A stretch of DNA of 64,000 bases from Eutypa lata (lineage: Eukaryota; Ascomycota; Sordariomycetes; Xylariales; Diatrypaceae): NCBI GenBank assembly GCA_022661535.1, contig JAKULF010000003.1, positions 1,984,001 to 2,048,000 of the forward strand. The letters are read 5' to 3'. The position numbers and the translations under genes are program-made. Below the pieces are notes generated by a model. The model made no database searches and was not told the origin of the DNA. It worked only from the letters and a program-made list of their open reading frames with translations. Positions 23,342 to 34,380 of this stretch are shown here, piece after piece (position 1 is the first letter of the stretch; each line of letters begins with the position of its first letter).

Positions 23342-26300
23342 CTACATATAGCCACCTCTTCCAGAAGGCTGCCTCTGTTCATAATCAGCATGTCCAAACT
23401 CGGGGTTCTGGCCTGGCTGGCTTCCCGGCCTAGGATCTGCCACGGGATTATATGACTCGTTATGTAACTGGCCTCTGCCCACGCCAGGATCACCACGCGG
23501 GGGGTACGCAGACATTGAAGCATATTCAGCTGAGCCAGAAATATCTGTAGACAGGGAGTACGCGCCTTGTTGCGGTGGACCGGAGGAGTGGTGTCCGAGA
23601 GACTGATGAGGTTGTCTGAAGTTCGAGGCGGCGACATTGGGGGCATAGCCACGAGATGGTGCACTGAACTGTCCATCATTCCCCTGGGGAACAGCAATAT
23701 TCCGCCCCTGACCGAACAACCCAGGTTGTGCCGGCATCTGAGGTGCTTCACGGTGCTGTTGTGGTGGCTGTGGCTGTAAATGAGACAACTGTTCTGCCAT
23801 GGACGGACCTGGCATGCCTTGCTGTGGTGCCAGAGCAGCGTTCTTCAGCTTAAAGGTCCGAAGTGGGTTCTCCCTCTGCGTACCACCCCGTTCGCTTCCC
23901 CCGGTTTTTTTTTCCGGCCTTAAGAGCTGCAATGGCCGTCTCCAGTGCTCGAAGGCCTGATTCCTTGGCGTGGGTATCGGAGTCTGTGCCGTAGACCGCT
24001 TTGAGGTATTCCATGAATTCGAGATAGGCATTTGAAACAATCTGCAGGTGTTCGATCTTGAGATGAACCTTTGCGTCCGATCTCACTTGAAGGTCATATT
24101 TGCTTCCGGCAGGCTGAGCATCGAATTCGGCGAGGGCTAAAGCCGTCTGGCAAGCATTCCTAATCTGCCGGCCATTCCACCTCGCTTTTTCGTGCTCCCT
24201 CCAGTATGTTCCGATGATTTGTAGTATTTCAAGCTCGTCGATCTTGATCTTCCGACCCGCCTCTTTGTATCGCGCCTTGATTAAGGCAAGATTTAGCTGG
24301 AAAACTTTGGTAGTTGACAACTCGTTCAACGGTGGGTAATGTAGGCTCATATGGATACGTGACGCGAAGGCTTCATCGAAGTCTCCAATTCTGTTCGTGG
24401 TAAGAAAGAGGATACCAGCGTAGTACTCTAGAACCCGAAGAAACACTAGCATATAAGTAGTCTCGTTAGTGCTTTGGAGACAAATGTGATAGTGAGGACG
24501 AAGAAGAGAAATATTATGTTGGCCTACCTGCAACTAATCCGTTTCTACTAAAGTCGTCCCGTCGTCTTTCCGCGAGGAAAACATCAGCCTCATCGAGGAG
24601 AAGAATACAATCCCATCGGTTGGCGAGGGCGAAGTTTGTCTGCAAAGCGGCTTCCACCTCTTTCGCGCTTGACCCGAGGTCGCCTACGCAAAAGAGCATG
24701 TTGTCAGCCTAGTGCATGTAATACACCAAGTATGTAGAGGTTTCCAGGAGATGAGCTTTGCGAAGGTCTATACTGCCATCTGATTGAGCCAGGCGATATC
24801 ACTTACCACATGTTATCTGGAACAATGGCTTCTTGAATTTCTCTGCGACGCCCTCTAATAGAATAATCAGCGTGTTTCTATCTATAAGAGAATGAGTATA
24901 TGTAGGTCCCGATTTTCTTACCAGCTGTCGTTGTCTTCCCTACCCCGGGTGCTCCGTGGAGAAGTATGATTAAACCCTTGCCTATTCATAATTGTTGTCA
25001 GAAACGATTCGTACACAATACTAGGAGAGATATTTTGGCTTAAAGACAGACACGGCAATTACCTTTACCTCGGACAATATCAACTTGTTCTTCTCTACCC
25101 TTCTGCGATGCTTTGTTTCGGAAATGTTGAGAGATGAGAGACAGTACCATATCTTTATGGCCTTGGGGGAGAACAAGTCGACCAAACGCAGTCTTATCAT
25201 CTTCATTGTCGTCGTCTTCATCGGTAACGGCTTCATCATCTCTCTCATCAGTGATGTTGCTAAGATAATCCAGGTCAAGCTGGGCTATTCAACGGTTAGC
25301 ACCCATGTGTGAATCATTAGGAATATAACTTACCCCATGTGCGATCACGCAACACGAAGCCGAATACAGAATAAGACATGATAAGGAACTCGTCGTCCTT
25401 CAGGGAATTATATTCCGTCTTGGTGTCTTCGAGAGTCCGGGGAAATATGGATACGGACGGCAACTTGCGCGGGTCATCTTCGATCTCTGACATAAGATTG
25501 TTGATAAAGTCTTCGTGGCATTTTGTCTCCACGTACGTATCATCGTGAACATATTCTCCTCGGCAACAGCCAGCCTTGCAGTACTCATCATCTTCGTCCG
25601 TCTCTGGAAGTGGAGATGACCCGATGAAACGTGTAATCTCTGGACGTAAATCCCTGTTTCTCTCTACCACGAAGGCCTCCTCGAAGTCAATCATGACCTG
25701 ACTTTCGACCTCGTCGTGTGTATCGACCGTCAGCCCGGCATAGTACATATGCCGCACGGAAGCCACGTCGACAAAGACCTTTCCCCGCTTAATAAGTCTC
25801 GCCCGAAGATCTGACACCCCCTTTTCAACGATTTCTTCCAATTCTGTGGCACTCTGCTTGGGCTTGAGTGTTCGTGCATTCAGTTCCTTTAGTACGTGGA
25901 AACGGAGGGGGTAAACATCAAGGGCTGTGACCGTCTTCTCGCCGTCGAACTTCTTGACGGAGAATGTCTTCAAGACCGGTCCCAGATGGCTCCCGTCGAA
26001 ATGAACATAGGCGCAGTGTATCGAGAGGGCTTGTTTCGATTCTTCAGATTCTTCCCGATTATTGGCATAAAAGTTGAGACGATTGGTACCAATGTGCTGT
26101 CCGGAACTGAGCTTCATAACCCGGTAAGCCTGTTTTCCATCGGCGGAAATAACGACATCCCCAGGCTTGAACAAGTGCCAAATGTCTGAGAAAAAAAACT
26201 TTCTCGCATCTTGGGCTGTCCAAGTAGGCCACCTTTTCAGAAATATACTGATCTACGAACTCTAGCAAACAAGGCATGTGCTTTAGGGTGGTCTCAGATC

Positions 26301-27923
26301 TGCTGCAGCCTTCCGGATCCTTAACCTTGGAATTTTCGTACTGTTCGAATGGTGCATCCGCTTGCTCCGCGTCTAGGGTTATTTCATCAGAAAAGTCAAT
26401 AATTTCGGGCTCGGTGACTTACCGAGTTTGGCTTCCTCAATCTCAGTAGCAGGCTTATTTTCTAGCCCAACCATTTCTTCTGTCAGCTTTGTTGGTTGTA
26501 GTTTGTCTGACAACTTTGTATACCAATCTCGAATCTCGTCCTTATAGTAACTTAGCATTCGAAAGGGACGCAGCATGACAGTTTCAGAGAGGAATCCAGG
26601 CGTCTCGTCTTCAGGGATTAGCTCCGACCCGTGAATGACGGAAAGTGTCTTAATGAGCTGCCTTGAGTGTATTCTGATTCGCTCGGGAAGAGGAGCTTGC
26701 CCATCTGGGTTTGATGGGTGCGCAGTAGCCTGTTTAGTAGGTGCTCCAGGGTCCGTCGTACTGGTCTTTGCGGTGGCGATGGCGCCAGAGCGTAACTTGG
26801 CGCCGACTGTTGCCCTGGATCGGTTCCCAAAGAAATTTCCAAAAGCATAATTATGCAAATTAGGTTCTCCCAATAGTATGTAAATGCAAAAGCACGAAGC
26901 GGTAGGTGACTCTCGAGCAGATCTAAACATGTCCCATCCAAGAGAATGCAGCCCTGGTAAAGCAGATTCCTCAGCCAGCTCTTGGGGCCGAAATGTATGA
27001 TCCCCCCGGTCGCCTAGGGTATTGGGGCCTTGTTCCTTAACGATTGTCTGCAGTGTCTCGCGCCATTCCTCTCCAGTCGTAGCCAGTTCTTTTGCTCGCT
27101 TTTTCTTTTTGTGAGCATAGTATCTTTGCTTCTGTGCAGTCAGACGATCGAGCTCCCACTCGAAATCACCCCGCAATCTTGCTCTAAAGTAGTCGAAGTC
27201 CCTCGACCGCGTAGAATCGTCACTATCCCACTCCTCACTATCCGATGTGTCCCATTGGGCGGGAGGGCCGAGTTTTCTCGAATAAATTGGCCGGAGCGAA
27301 GTTGGAAGGCGAATGCCGTGAATCGGCCTTGGCTTTACATCAGTCCATTTAAAATCTTCAGTAAACCTCGCGAATTCCTTGGTATCGTGGCCATTATCTG
27401 CGATACTATGCATGAACGGGGCGTGCGTTCCAAGATTCTCTCTCTCTTTAGCTGTCTGCTCTGCACGCTCCTCGGACTTCTTAACCCATTTCTTACTCCT
27501 GTGGGCTCTCCGGATATGCTTTCGTAATTCTTTTTCGTCGGAGCTATCAACGAATTTCGAGTCGCCTTCTTGTCCGGAGCTCCCGTGGTGGATATCTAGT
27601 TCGCTTGCAGCCTGCTCTTCTAAGAGGAGAAGCCTATTCTGCAACGCCCGAATTTCAAGATCAAGGTTCTGTGGTGACTTCGATAGTTCCGGATGACTGT
27701 TGGCGCTGGCTTCATGTGGCTGAGCTTGGACTGGATCGGTGGACTGGTTTCCGTCTGTCTGGGGCAACTGATTTGTTGTTGAGTCCAGCCTACTGTAAGC
27801 TACGTCCGAGTTGATTGCGGAGTTGTTCTCAATGATGCTTGGTTCATTGCTGGTAACACTCCCACCTCGCGCAACTGCCACGGTATCGGGAGCTCCAGAT
27901 TCAGTCGCCATGTTTGACGTCAT
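23342..27923 (-). CDS. DUF7025-type AAA+ ATPase, two apparent frameshifts
   Basis: Seven exons: 27923-26423, 26372-25334, 25284-25063, 24981-24922, 24854-24807, 24683-24528 and 24445-23342. They give about 1375 residues if one base is skipped in each of two homopolymers (A8 at 26191-26198; T9 at 23905-23913, plus-strand view). Order: a Ser/Glu-rich N terminus of ~150 residues, a charged Arg/Lys region, the DUF7025-like region (IWHLFKPGDVVIS, QAYRV), an acidic linker, then the AAA core. The core shows Walker A GAPGVGKT (~930-937), Walker B ILLLDEAD (Asp987/Glu988), sensor FLTTNR and arginine-finger region FASRIH. A Gln/Pro/Gly-rich tail follows. Such nucleocytoplasmic P-loop ATPases are expanded in filamentous fungi without a known substrate. 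The catalytic core itself is intact. The gene is either functional with assembly indels or recently broken. Confidence 0.8.
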
Positions 27924-28650
27924 TTAGGAAGGCGATAGAATAGCAATTTCCCCGTCGTTTAGCATACAAAACAGAGGGTTAGAAGATGGCAACAACTAAG
28001 GTTAAATTTATGAACTTAGAACATCAGAGCCTGCTCGTGCCAGAAAGTGCCTGGGTTTAAGTACTTAAGTAGGCCGGGACATATTGCTGTAAACAGGTAG
28101 CATAGTTTGATTTCGCTGGGGTCTGCCTTAAGGTACGAAGTAGGCTACAACAAGAAAGTTGCGGTATCAATCCGCATGTAGTGGGCTAAGCTGCACATAA
28201 GCGGCGTAGCCTCCAATGATAGGGCGGGATTCTAGTGATCACCCCCTCACACAAGGATTCTAATGCAGAGTGACAAGAAATAATAGACTATTTATATCTG
28301 AGGGGCTAACAACGCGAACGTTGGTACATTTTCGGTAGTGCTGCTGCAGCCGCATATCCCCGCTCCAATACCTTCACTGCGATGGGAACTCTACCGCTCA
28401 CTCAGGTAGGAGAACAAGAGCATAGATATAGCCAGCCATTCAGAAGCTGGGCAACTCACAAGATAGACATCAAAAGCCCATCTGCACCAAAGTTACAACG
28501 CAATAAACGAAATCGTACCATGGTTTAAAGTAGGGCCAACAATCTATTTAGAATGACCAGATAACCCATAGGCTAGGCGCTCCCTTCGTCTCAGCTCACG
28601 ACATTGACTTAAGCGAGATAAGTCATGATCTCTCATGTCAAGTAGAGTAC
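27924..28650. other. Shared divergent promoter, AAA ATPase and P-loop-like gene
   Basis: 727 bp separate the two start codons, which point away from each other. No ORF or clear TATA box was found. Both genes could be regulated from here. Confidence 0.4.
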
Positions 28651-30956
28651 ATGGATGGTCATTGCGTGGATGAGAACGTAAAGTTCTCTATAATAGAAAC
28701 ATCTGCGCCAATTTCTGGCAATGATACCAATCCTAGTCCTAGTAGAATAGGGCCCTTCCAGTCACACATTCCAGATGTCCATCTACAGACTCCAGCTGTC
28801 GAATTCATCGAAAATCACTCAAATGCACACCACCCAGCATTTGGAACGCCTCCGTCACAGTATGACCCAGACCGTGGTCTCTTCGTTGTCTGCGACCCGC
28901 AGCCACGTCGATTCGGGGTCCCTCTAGAATCCCACAGGATGCATTCGCTACATGCGACAACCACGCCACCGCTTCTCATAGTTGATCATGATGAGAGGCT
29001 TCCCCCAAGACCGCTTGCAAAATCAAGCGATGCGCTCGAATTCTGGGATTCGGTATTTGAACCAGCAATGGCGCAGTTCACAAAGGCACATACGATTGAG
29101 CCTCCAGAGATCTCCCAGATGAAACGCGGCATTCGTAGTAAAAGAGATTGGACCAGTGTCTTTGATCAACTGGAAGCTGCCAAACAAAAATATAGCGATG
29201 TCGACAAGGGGTTCAAAGCGCGATTCAGGAAGGTGTACAGGAAAGTCGCCGAAAATGTTGCTCCGCTCGGCATAGTATTAGACATTGTACCGAGTAACGA
29301 GTATGTGTCGCCAGTTCTAGGGGTTATACAAGTTCTTCTAGAGGTATAGTATCCTAACTTTGTATTACCATCATTGTTATCGAGCCAGCCTCACTAATAA
29401 GGTCTTTCTGAGATGTAGGCGGCTGTTCACGCGGCAAAAGTACGACAGGATATGATCAGTGCTTTTGATGATATCGATATGAAATTTTCACAAGTAGAAC
29501 TCTTCCTCGAGATATACAAAGCCGACAAAAATGTCGAAAAGGCTGCTATTGATTTGATCGCCACCGTATTATATGCGGTAGAATCTGTCATTGGCTTTTT
29601 TGTCAAAAAGACTGGTATGTATTCCTGGCTTTAGTCGCAGATATAATGGTTAATAGTACAGTGCTAACTAAGCGGTGACCAGGGAAGAAATTTATGACTG
29701 CTACTTTCATGGGAGAGCAATACCAACAACAGATTTTCGAAAGTTTAGAAGATGTTGAGAAACAGAGCCGAAGCCTTATTGAGCAAGCTCAGATGTCCGC
29801 GAGTCACGAGATGAGCTATACAATGAGAACGATATTGGCCCGTGAGTAAATAGCTCCAGCGGTTTTCGCCTTTCCTTTTGCTCACTCCTCTTAGGAACAA
29901 CGCAGTGGAAATCTGATTTCAACAAGATATATCATGGACAGGAGCAGGTAAATCTTGGTCAAAAACAGCTAGAACATGAAGTAAGAAATGGTTTCAAGAT
30001 GCTCCTCGACGAGTGTGACCGCAACAGACAAGGTACGAGAAGAGCCAAATTTCATCCATAGCTTTGAGCCCGCCTACTTACAACCAGCAGAATTTGCTTT
30101 GTTGATGAATATAATGCATTCTCGGTCGCCTTCACCGGCTCCTCCAGCATATTCGATAGCCGCCGAGCAGCTTGTTAGCCCGCAGGAGCTTCTCGACTGG
30201 ATCAATATTCCAGATCTCGCATCCCAAGACGTGAGCATTATTAATGAGAAAAGACAGGTTCAAGTGCCGCCGGAAGAACAGGCGCGTGCGGAGCATCTCA
30301 TCCAGACCAAGCAGTTCCAAGATTGGCTCGTTACCCCTAATTCGTCGCAGCTACTCATACACGGAAACTACAACGGACAGCGCCTAACTTCTGGGTTGTC
30401 GCTCTTTTGTACCTCATTCATCGAGGCGCTCACAGACAGAGCTCCTCGATTCATACACCTCATGTTCTTCTGCGGGCTACATGAGGACCCCCTTGTGGAT
30501 GACCATACCGGAGGCTACGCCATAATCAAGAGCTTCATTTGTCAACTCCTCTGTCAATTTGACTTCGGCACGGCTATGCCGGCATCCGTTCTTGGCGAGT
30601 CTGACGACCTTGAGATGTTGTGCGCCGTCTTTGAGTGGCTTGTTCACAGGCTTCCGAGGAGCATTGTGCTAATCTGTATCATCGACGGTGTTGTGTACTA
30701 CGAGAGGCCGTGGTTCTTTGAAGACATGGGGGCCGTTGTGGTAAATATTCTGAGCATCTCCGCGGAGCAGAGTACCGAGGCTGCCGTGAAGGTTCTGGTC
30801 ACTAGTCCAACGAAGACTGTAGAGGTTCGACGGCCGTTCCCCGATGACCTGATCCTGTCCATGGATTCCATGGCTCGGCCGGGATGGGCCCCTAGTAGGC
30901 TGCGTCTTGAGCGGCAGTTAAGAGAAGATTTTGGTGAAAGGTTAGGAATGCATTAG
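28651..30956 (+). CDS. STAND-like fungal protein with degenerate P-loop
   Basis: Five exons: 28651-29343, 29419-29614, 29683-29841, 29895-30032 and 30088-30956, giving 684 residues. All phases agree. The first ~110 residues are Pro/Ser/His-rich and probably disordered. Residues ~120-330 form an all-helical domain (LEFWDSVFEPAMAQF, VLGVIQVLLEAAVHAAKV, DLIATVLYAVESVIGFF) like the N-terminal helical domains of fungal STAND/NACHT relatives. The C-terminal half resembles an NTPase fold: a strand and loop LLIHGNYNGQ where a Walker A would sit (~483), LMFFCGLHEDP, IKSFICQLLCQF, and ICIIDGVVYYE in the Walker B position (~595). The P-loop lacks the GKS/T, so ATP hydrolysis is unlikely. No ankyrin, TPR or WD repeats follow. 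Function unknown. Confidence 0.7.
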
Positions 30957-31625
30957 TTGATGGGGTTTAATAGCAGAGCTTATATATCGATATCGTTATA
31001 TAAGTCACCAGTCGTAAAATCAGAGATGTTGCTAAGTGGTCTTTATATAGGAAAGTCTAAAGCTGATGAATAAAAGGGGTAAAAGAGGAGTCCTACATCA
31101 CGGAGTTGAATATATTATTTCAAGTCGAAGTCTATTGCGGCAGAGACATGCGTACAAGTGCCATATTGAAACAGTGCCCTTTGTGTGATTCGGTGGACAT
31201 AAGACTAGAATCTGGAGTGATCTGTATAACAGGCCACTACCACGGCACTAAATAGGGGGTTCGGACCCACAACGAATTTCTATATATATATATAGCGGCG
31301 CTACGTGCCACCTAGCTAGACTTCCCCCTTTCCTTCCATATGCAACATCAATATAGTTACCTAGACCCTACGGTTTACTGTCATTGCGACAGCTATTTCC
31401 CTCTAATCACAATCAAGCGCCTCAACCGTCACGCTACCAGACTACATCTTTAATATCATCCTTGCTACTCTATGCTAGATATCTAACAAGACTGCGTCTA
31501 ACGAGTAACCAGGAGTCAGCCATCACGCCGAATACTCATGAATGATTGCAACTATAACAAGAAACTTTTAATGAAAGAAGCAACAGTCTCCGTAGAACAC
31601 CACTAAGGAGATCAAGCTCCAGACT
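30957..31625. other. Intergenic region between convergent genes
   Basis: 3' flanks of the P-loop-like gene and the BTB-like locus. A (TA)n tract is present near 31280-31293. No gene recognised. Confidence 0.4.
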
Positions 31626-32831
31626 CTAACAATGCTTCATAACTTCCCAACCCCGCTTCTCTGCCTCGTTGTCGATGATCTTATCGTACTCCTGCCTTTC
31701 AAGAACCAGCTTCTCATCAGCCCAGGACTTCCTGGCCACTAACCTGTCAGCACCGTGCTCAATCCTGCAACTACAGGTATCATAACATGACACCGCATTC
31801 CTGGCAATCGTTTCGAAGTTCTTCTGAGCCCAGATTACAAGGTGATCCGACACTTTAGAAGTCCCATCCCAAGGATACAAGGAGAAATTAAAACAACCTA
31901 GGCAGATACCGGGATAATAAAAGCCTCTATCGGCCTTGGTATTTCGGTTCAGACAGCGTATGATGCGCGAGTCGGGTGTGATGACACGCTTCAGTCCTGG
32001 AAATTTCCTGAGGAGTTGAGGTAGCAGCGGCCGCCACCTGTATTTTGTATAGATCGACCCGGTTTCGTTCAGGGTAGTTGTGACATCCATGAATCCATCA
32101 GCATTGTCTAATTTGTAGGTCCCGAGTAGCAATGTCATCATATCTAAGAGGGCCGCTCCCCCATCTGCAATTTCGGGGTTCTTGCGGCCATACCAGATTC
32201 CGAACCACGCCGAAAGTGCATACGGGGATATTTTGTATCTATCCAATGCAATGAGGACATACGGAAGCTCTTTGATGGAGATTCCATATGCCCAATCATA
32301 AGCTGGCGCATCATGTTGCACCGGCACTGGCTGCGAACCCTGGAACATGTAACCCATTGTCCATAGGTGACCCGTCACGCCCCAAGCGGTGAGATAAATG
32401 TCTCGTGAGATTGCTTCGTGGAGGAGATCTTCAATTTGGTCGAATTGAAGGATAAAATAGGTGTCTGGCATGGGATGCCTACCTGCTCCACCGTCGTATG
32501 TCTGAGCTAGAGCCTCCTTTATATTCTCCACCGCTTTTGCATCATCGTTCTTAATCCTGCGTCTTCGGATATATCCACAGGCACATTCTATGAGCTGAAG
32601 TCTCGTAGTCAACACTAAGTCCTCATTAGAAGCTTGTGTATTCTGTACTCTCGGCTGTCTTAGCCCATCCGCAGGGGCTTTATTGTCCAACTCGCCGAGT
32701 TCTCCCGAGCTCCCATTAGGGCTAAGAAGCTCTTCCTCTAGATTCGCAATTCCCTTGAAGTTGAATTGTAAGTTCTCGACGTCTCGGGTGGGTTTCCCTC
32801 GAGTGGTCTTCCCCCAAAATAGCCGCATCAT
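31626..32831 (-). CDS. Hypothetical protein, possibly the 3' part of a BTB-like gene
   Basis: ORF of 401 codons from ATG 32831. The N-terminal ~100 residues are polar. The middle holds a globular helical segment (IKELPYVLIALDRYKIS, SAWFGIWYGRKN, LLDMMTLLLGTYKLD) resembling the post-BTB helices of fungal BTB proteins. Later come a Cys-containing patch (PGICLGCFNF, CYDTCSCRIEHG) and a charged C terminus. It follows a BTB-like ORF on the same strand by 56 bp. A 92-bp intron (donor ATG|GTAGGA at 32899, acceptor GGAAG at 32808) would join both in frame as 591 residues. That acceptor has a poor pyrimidine tract, so two genes, or one broken gene, remain possible. Confidence 0.55.
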   Translation of the reverse strand: MMRLFWGKTTRGKPTRDVENLQFNFKGIANLEEELLSPNGSSGELGELDNKAPADGLRQPRVQNTQASNEDLVLTTRLQLIECACGYIRRRRIKNDDAKAVENIKEALAQTYDGGAGRHPMPDTYFILQFDQIEDLLHEAISRDIYLTAWGVTGHLWTMGYMFQGSQPVPVQHDAPAYDWAYGISIKELPYVLIALDRYKISPYALSAWFGIWYGRKNPEIADGGAALLDMMTLLLGTYKLDNADGFMDVTTTLNETGSIYTKYRWRPLLPQLLRKFPGLKRVITPDSRIIRCLNRNTKADRGFYYPGICLGCFNFSLYPWDGTSKVSDHLVIWAQKNFETIARNAVSCYDTCSCRIEHGADRLVARKSWADEKLVLERQEYDKIIDNEAEKRGWEVMKHC

Positions 32832-32887
32832 TCGACGCGAGACCGATGCGATTTGGTTTGTTCGAATGGTCAGTTGCTGATAAGGCT

Positions 32888-33493
32888 TTATGGTCCTACC
32901 ATATCCCCTGTCTTCTCATAATAGTAATTAAGCCACCAACGTAGTATGTTGGCGGACATATGATTATCACAAGGAATCTCTGTCTCATCGTCGCTATCAT
33001 AATCATCCTCGATGTAACGGCATGTATGCCACATCAATTCTAGGAGGTGGAGGGGCATTATCCTATACACCGTACCACCCTGCGGTCTCTGGCGCAATAA
33101 CTCCCCCTCGGGTGTCCAAAAGGAAGACTGGTGGTCAAAATCAAGGCCTCTTAACACAGCAGCCATGGTTTGGCAGGTGACGCCGGTATCTTCATGCAGA
33201 TCCAGGGTAGAGAAGCCAGATTCGACAAAGAATGTGTTTGTCAACATGGCCTTGAACACAAATAATGCAGCTATCAATATATCTCGATTGATCGTGAAAT
33301 TCTGTATGTTCGTGACGGGGTTTTCAGCATGGAATATGTCATGCTCGTGGACCCTAACCTTAATGTCGCCAACGTTATTGATCACAAAGCCAGTCTCTTT
33401 CGGCGGCAGGGTTTGTTGTGTACTGCTTCCTCCTGAAGTCCCATTGGCGTCAGTAAAGTGGGATGTACCCCCTCGTCTACTTTTGGGATCCAT
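32888..33493 (-). CDS. BTB/POZ-like domain protein, N-terminal ORF
   Basis: ORF of 201 codons. After a Ser/Gly/Thr-rich start there is a BTB-like core: a strand pair (TGFVINNVGDIKVRVHEHDI), FTINRDILIAALFVFKAML, the acidic bend TLDLHEDTG and a helix TMAAVLRGLDF. Helices with an acidic insert (DDYDSDDETE) and WWLNYYYEKTGD follow. BTB domains dimerise and often bind Cullin-3, but fungal-specific families like this have no assigned role. The ORF ends soon after a GTAGGA donor-like site, which suggests it continues by splicing into the ORF at 31626-32831. Confidence 0.55.
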   Translation of the reverse strand: MDPKSRRGGTSHFTDANGTSGGSSTQQTLPPKETGFVINNVGDIKVRVHEHDIFHAENPVTNIQNFTINRDILIAALFVFKAMLTNTFFVESGFSTLDLHEDTGVTCQTMAAVLRGLDFDHQSSFWTPEGELLRQRPQGGTVYRIMPLHLLELMWHTCRYIEDDYDSDDETEIPCDNHMSANILRWWLNYYYEKTGDMVGP

Positions 33494-34380
33494 GGTGACG
33501 AATGAGACTTCGGGTTGAGTATGGCAACGAAAAGACGTTTGAGAAGCGAAGATAGTTGAAAGTATAGGGGCGAAAAGGAGGGGAAGGAGAAATGTTATAG
33601 GTATGACCAGAAGTCCGGTTAAGACAGAAGCATTATTCTCCGTTTGTGCCTACTTTTGTTTCTCTCCTATCTAGGGGTGATCAAAGGTTGGCTGCTTAGG
33701 CCTTACTACTCTAGAAGAGCCCGGGACTTGGTTGTTAGTGCCACATGAGTGCCGAATTAAGGAATAGAATCATGGAGAAGGGCCGCTTAAATGAGGTGGC
33801 GATAAAGTCAACTTCGTTCAGGCTCTCTACCTTACGTAATTAAAGATATTATATGCTAGAAAAGAAACAGGCAGCTACCAAATATCATGATATTTGCTAG
33901 GGGTAGCATAGTTATTATCATTCGCGTTAGCTGCCTCATAATCTCGCTTACAGGTGCCAGTTTAAAACGATGCCAAACGTACCTTTCTTTGTTGTCTCAA
34001 CTATTATTTAGCCCGTAGCCAAGTTTTAACAATTCAAAAGACTTTATTCCTTGTCAAGTAACTGAGGCAAACGATGGTTCACTGCATTTGGCCCTCAGAT
34101 AAGGTGCATTTAGAATTGATCTCCAATGAACCCAGCAGCCATCTTGAGGTGAACTTTCTAGAACACCTTGATTATGATCCCAAGTTAACAAGCCAAGAAC
34201 AGGAGTTCCAAAACTTGAGTGTTCAAAGAACATGACCTATTATAATACAACAAAGTCTTTGTTACATATCTGTCTGTTCTAACGATTCTTTTCAGTGCAC
34301 ATTGCCTATAAAAGTAGGACAGGCTATCCAATTCGACACCAATGATTGCAAAAGTACTCGAGTAAGACGATACCACAGCA
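33494..34380. other. Divergent promoter region, BTB-like locus and J-protein gene
   Basis: No ORF supported. A TATA box for the J-protein gene is at its right end; the left part must serve the BTB-like locus. Confidence 0.4.
34307..34314 (+). promoter_or_regulatory. TATA box of the J-domain gene
   Basis: TATAAAAG, 67 bp upstream of the ATG at 34381. It leaves room for a short leader only and supports that start codon. Confidence 0.55.
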
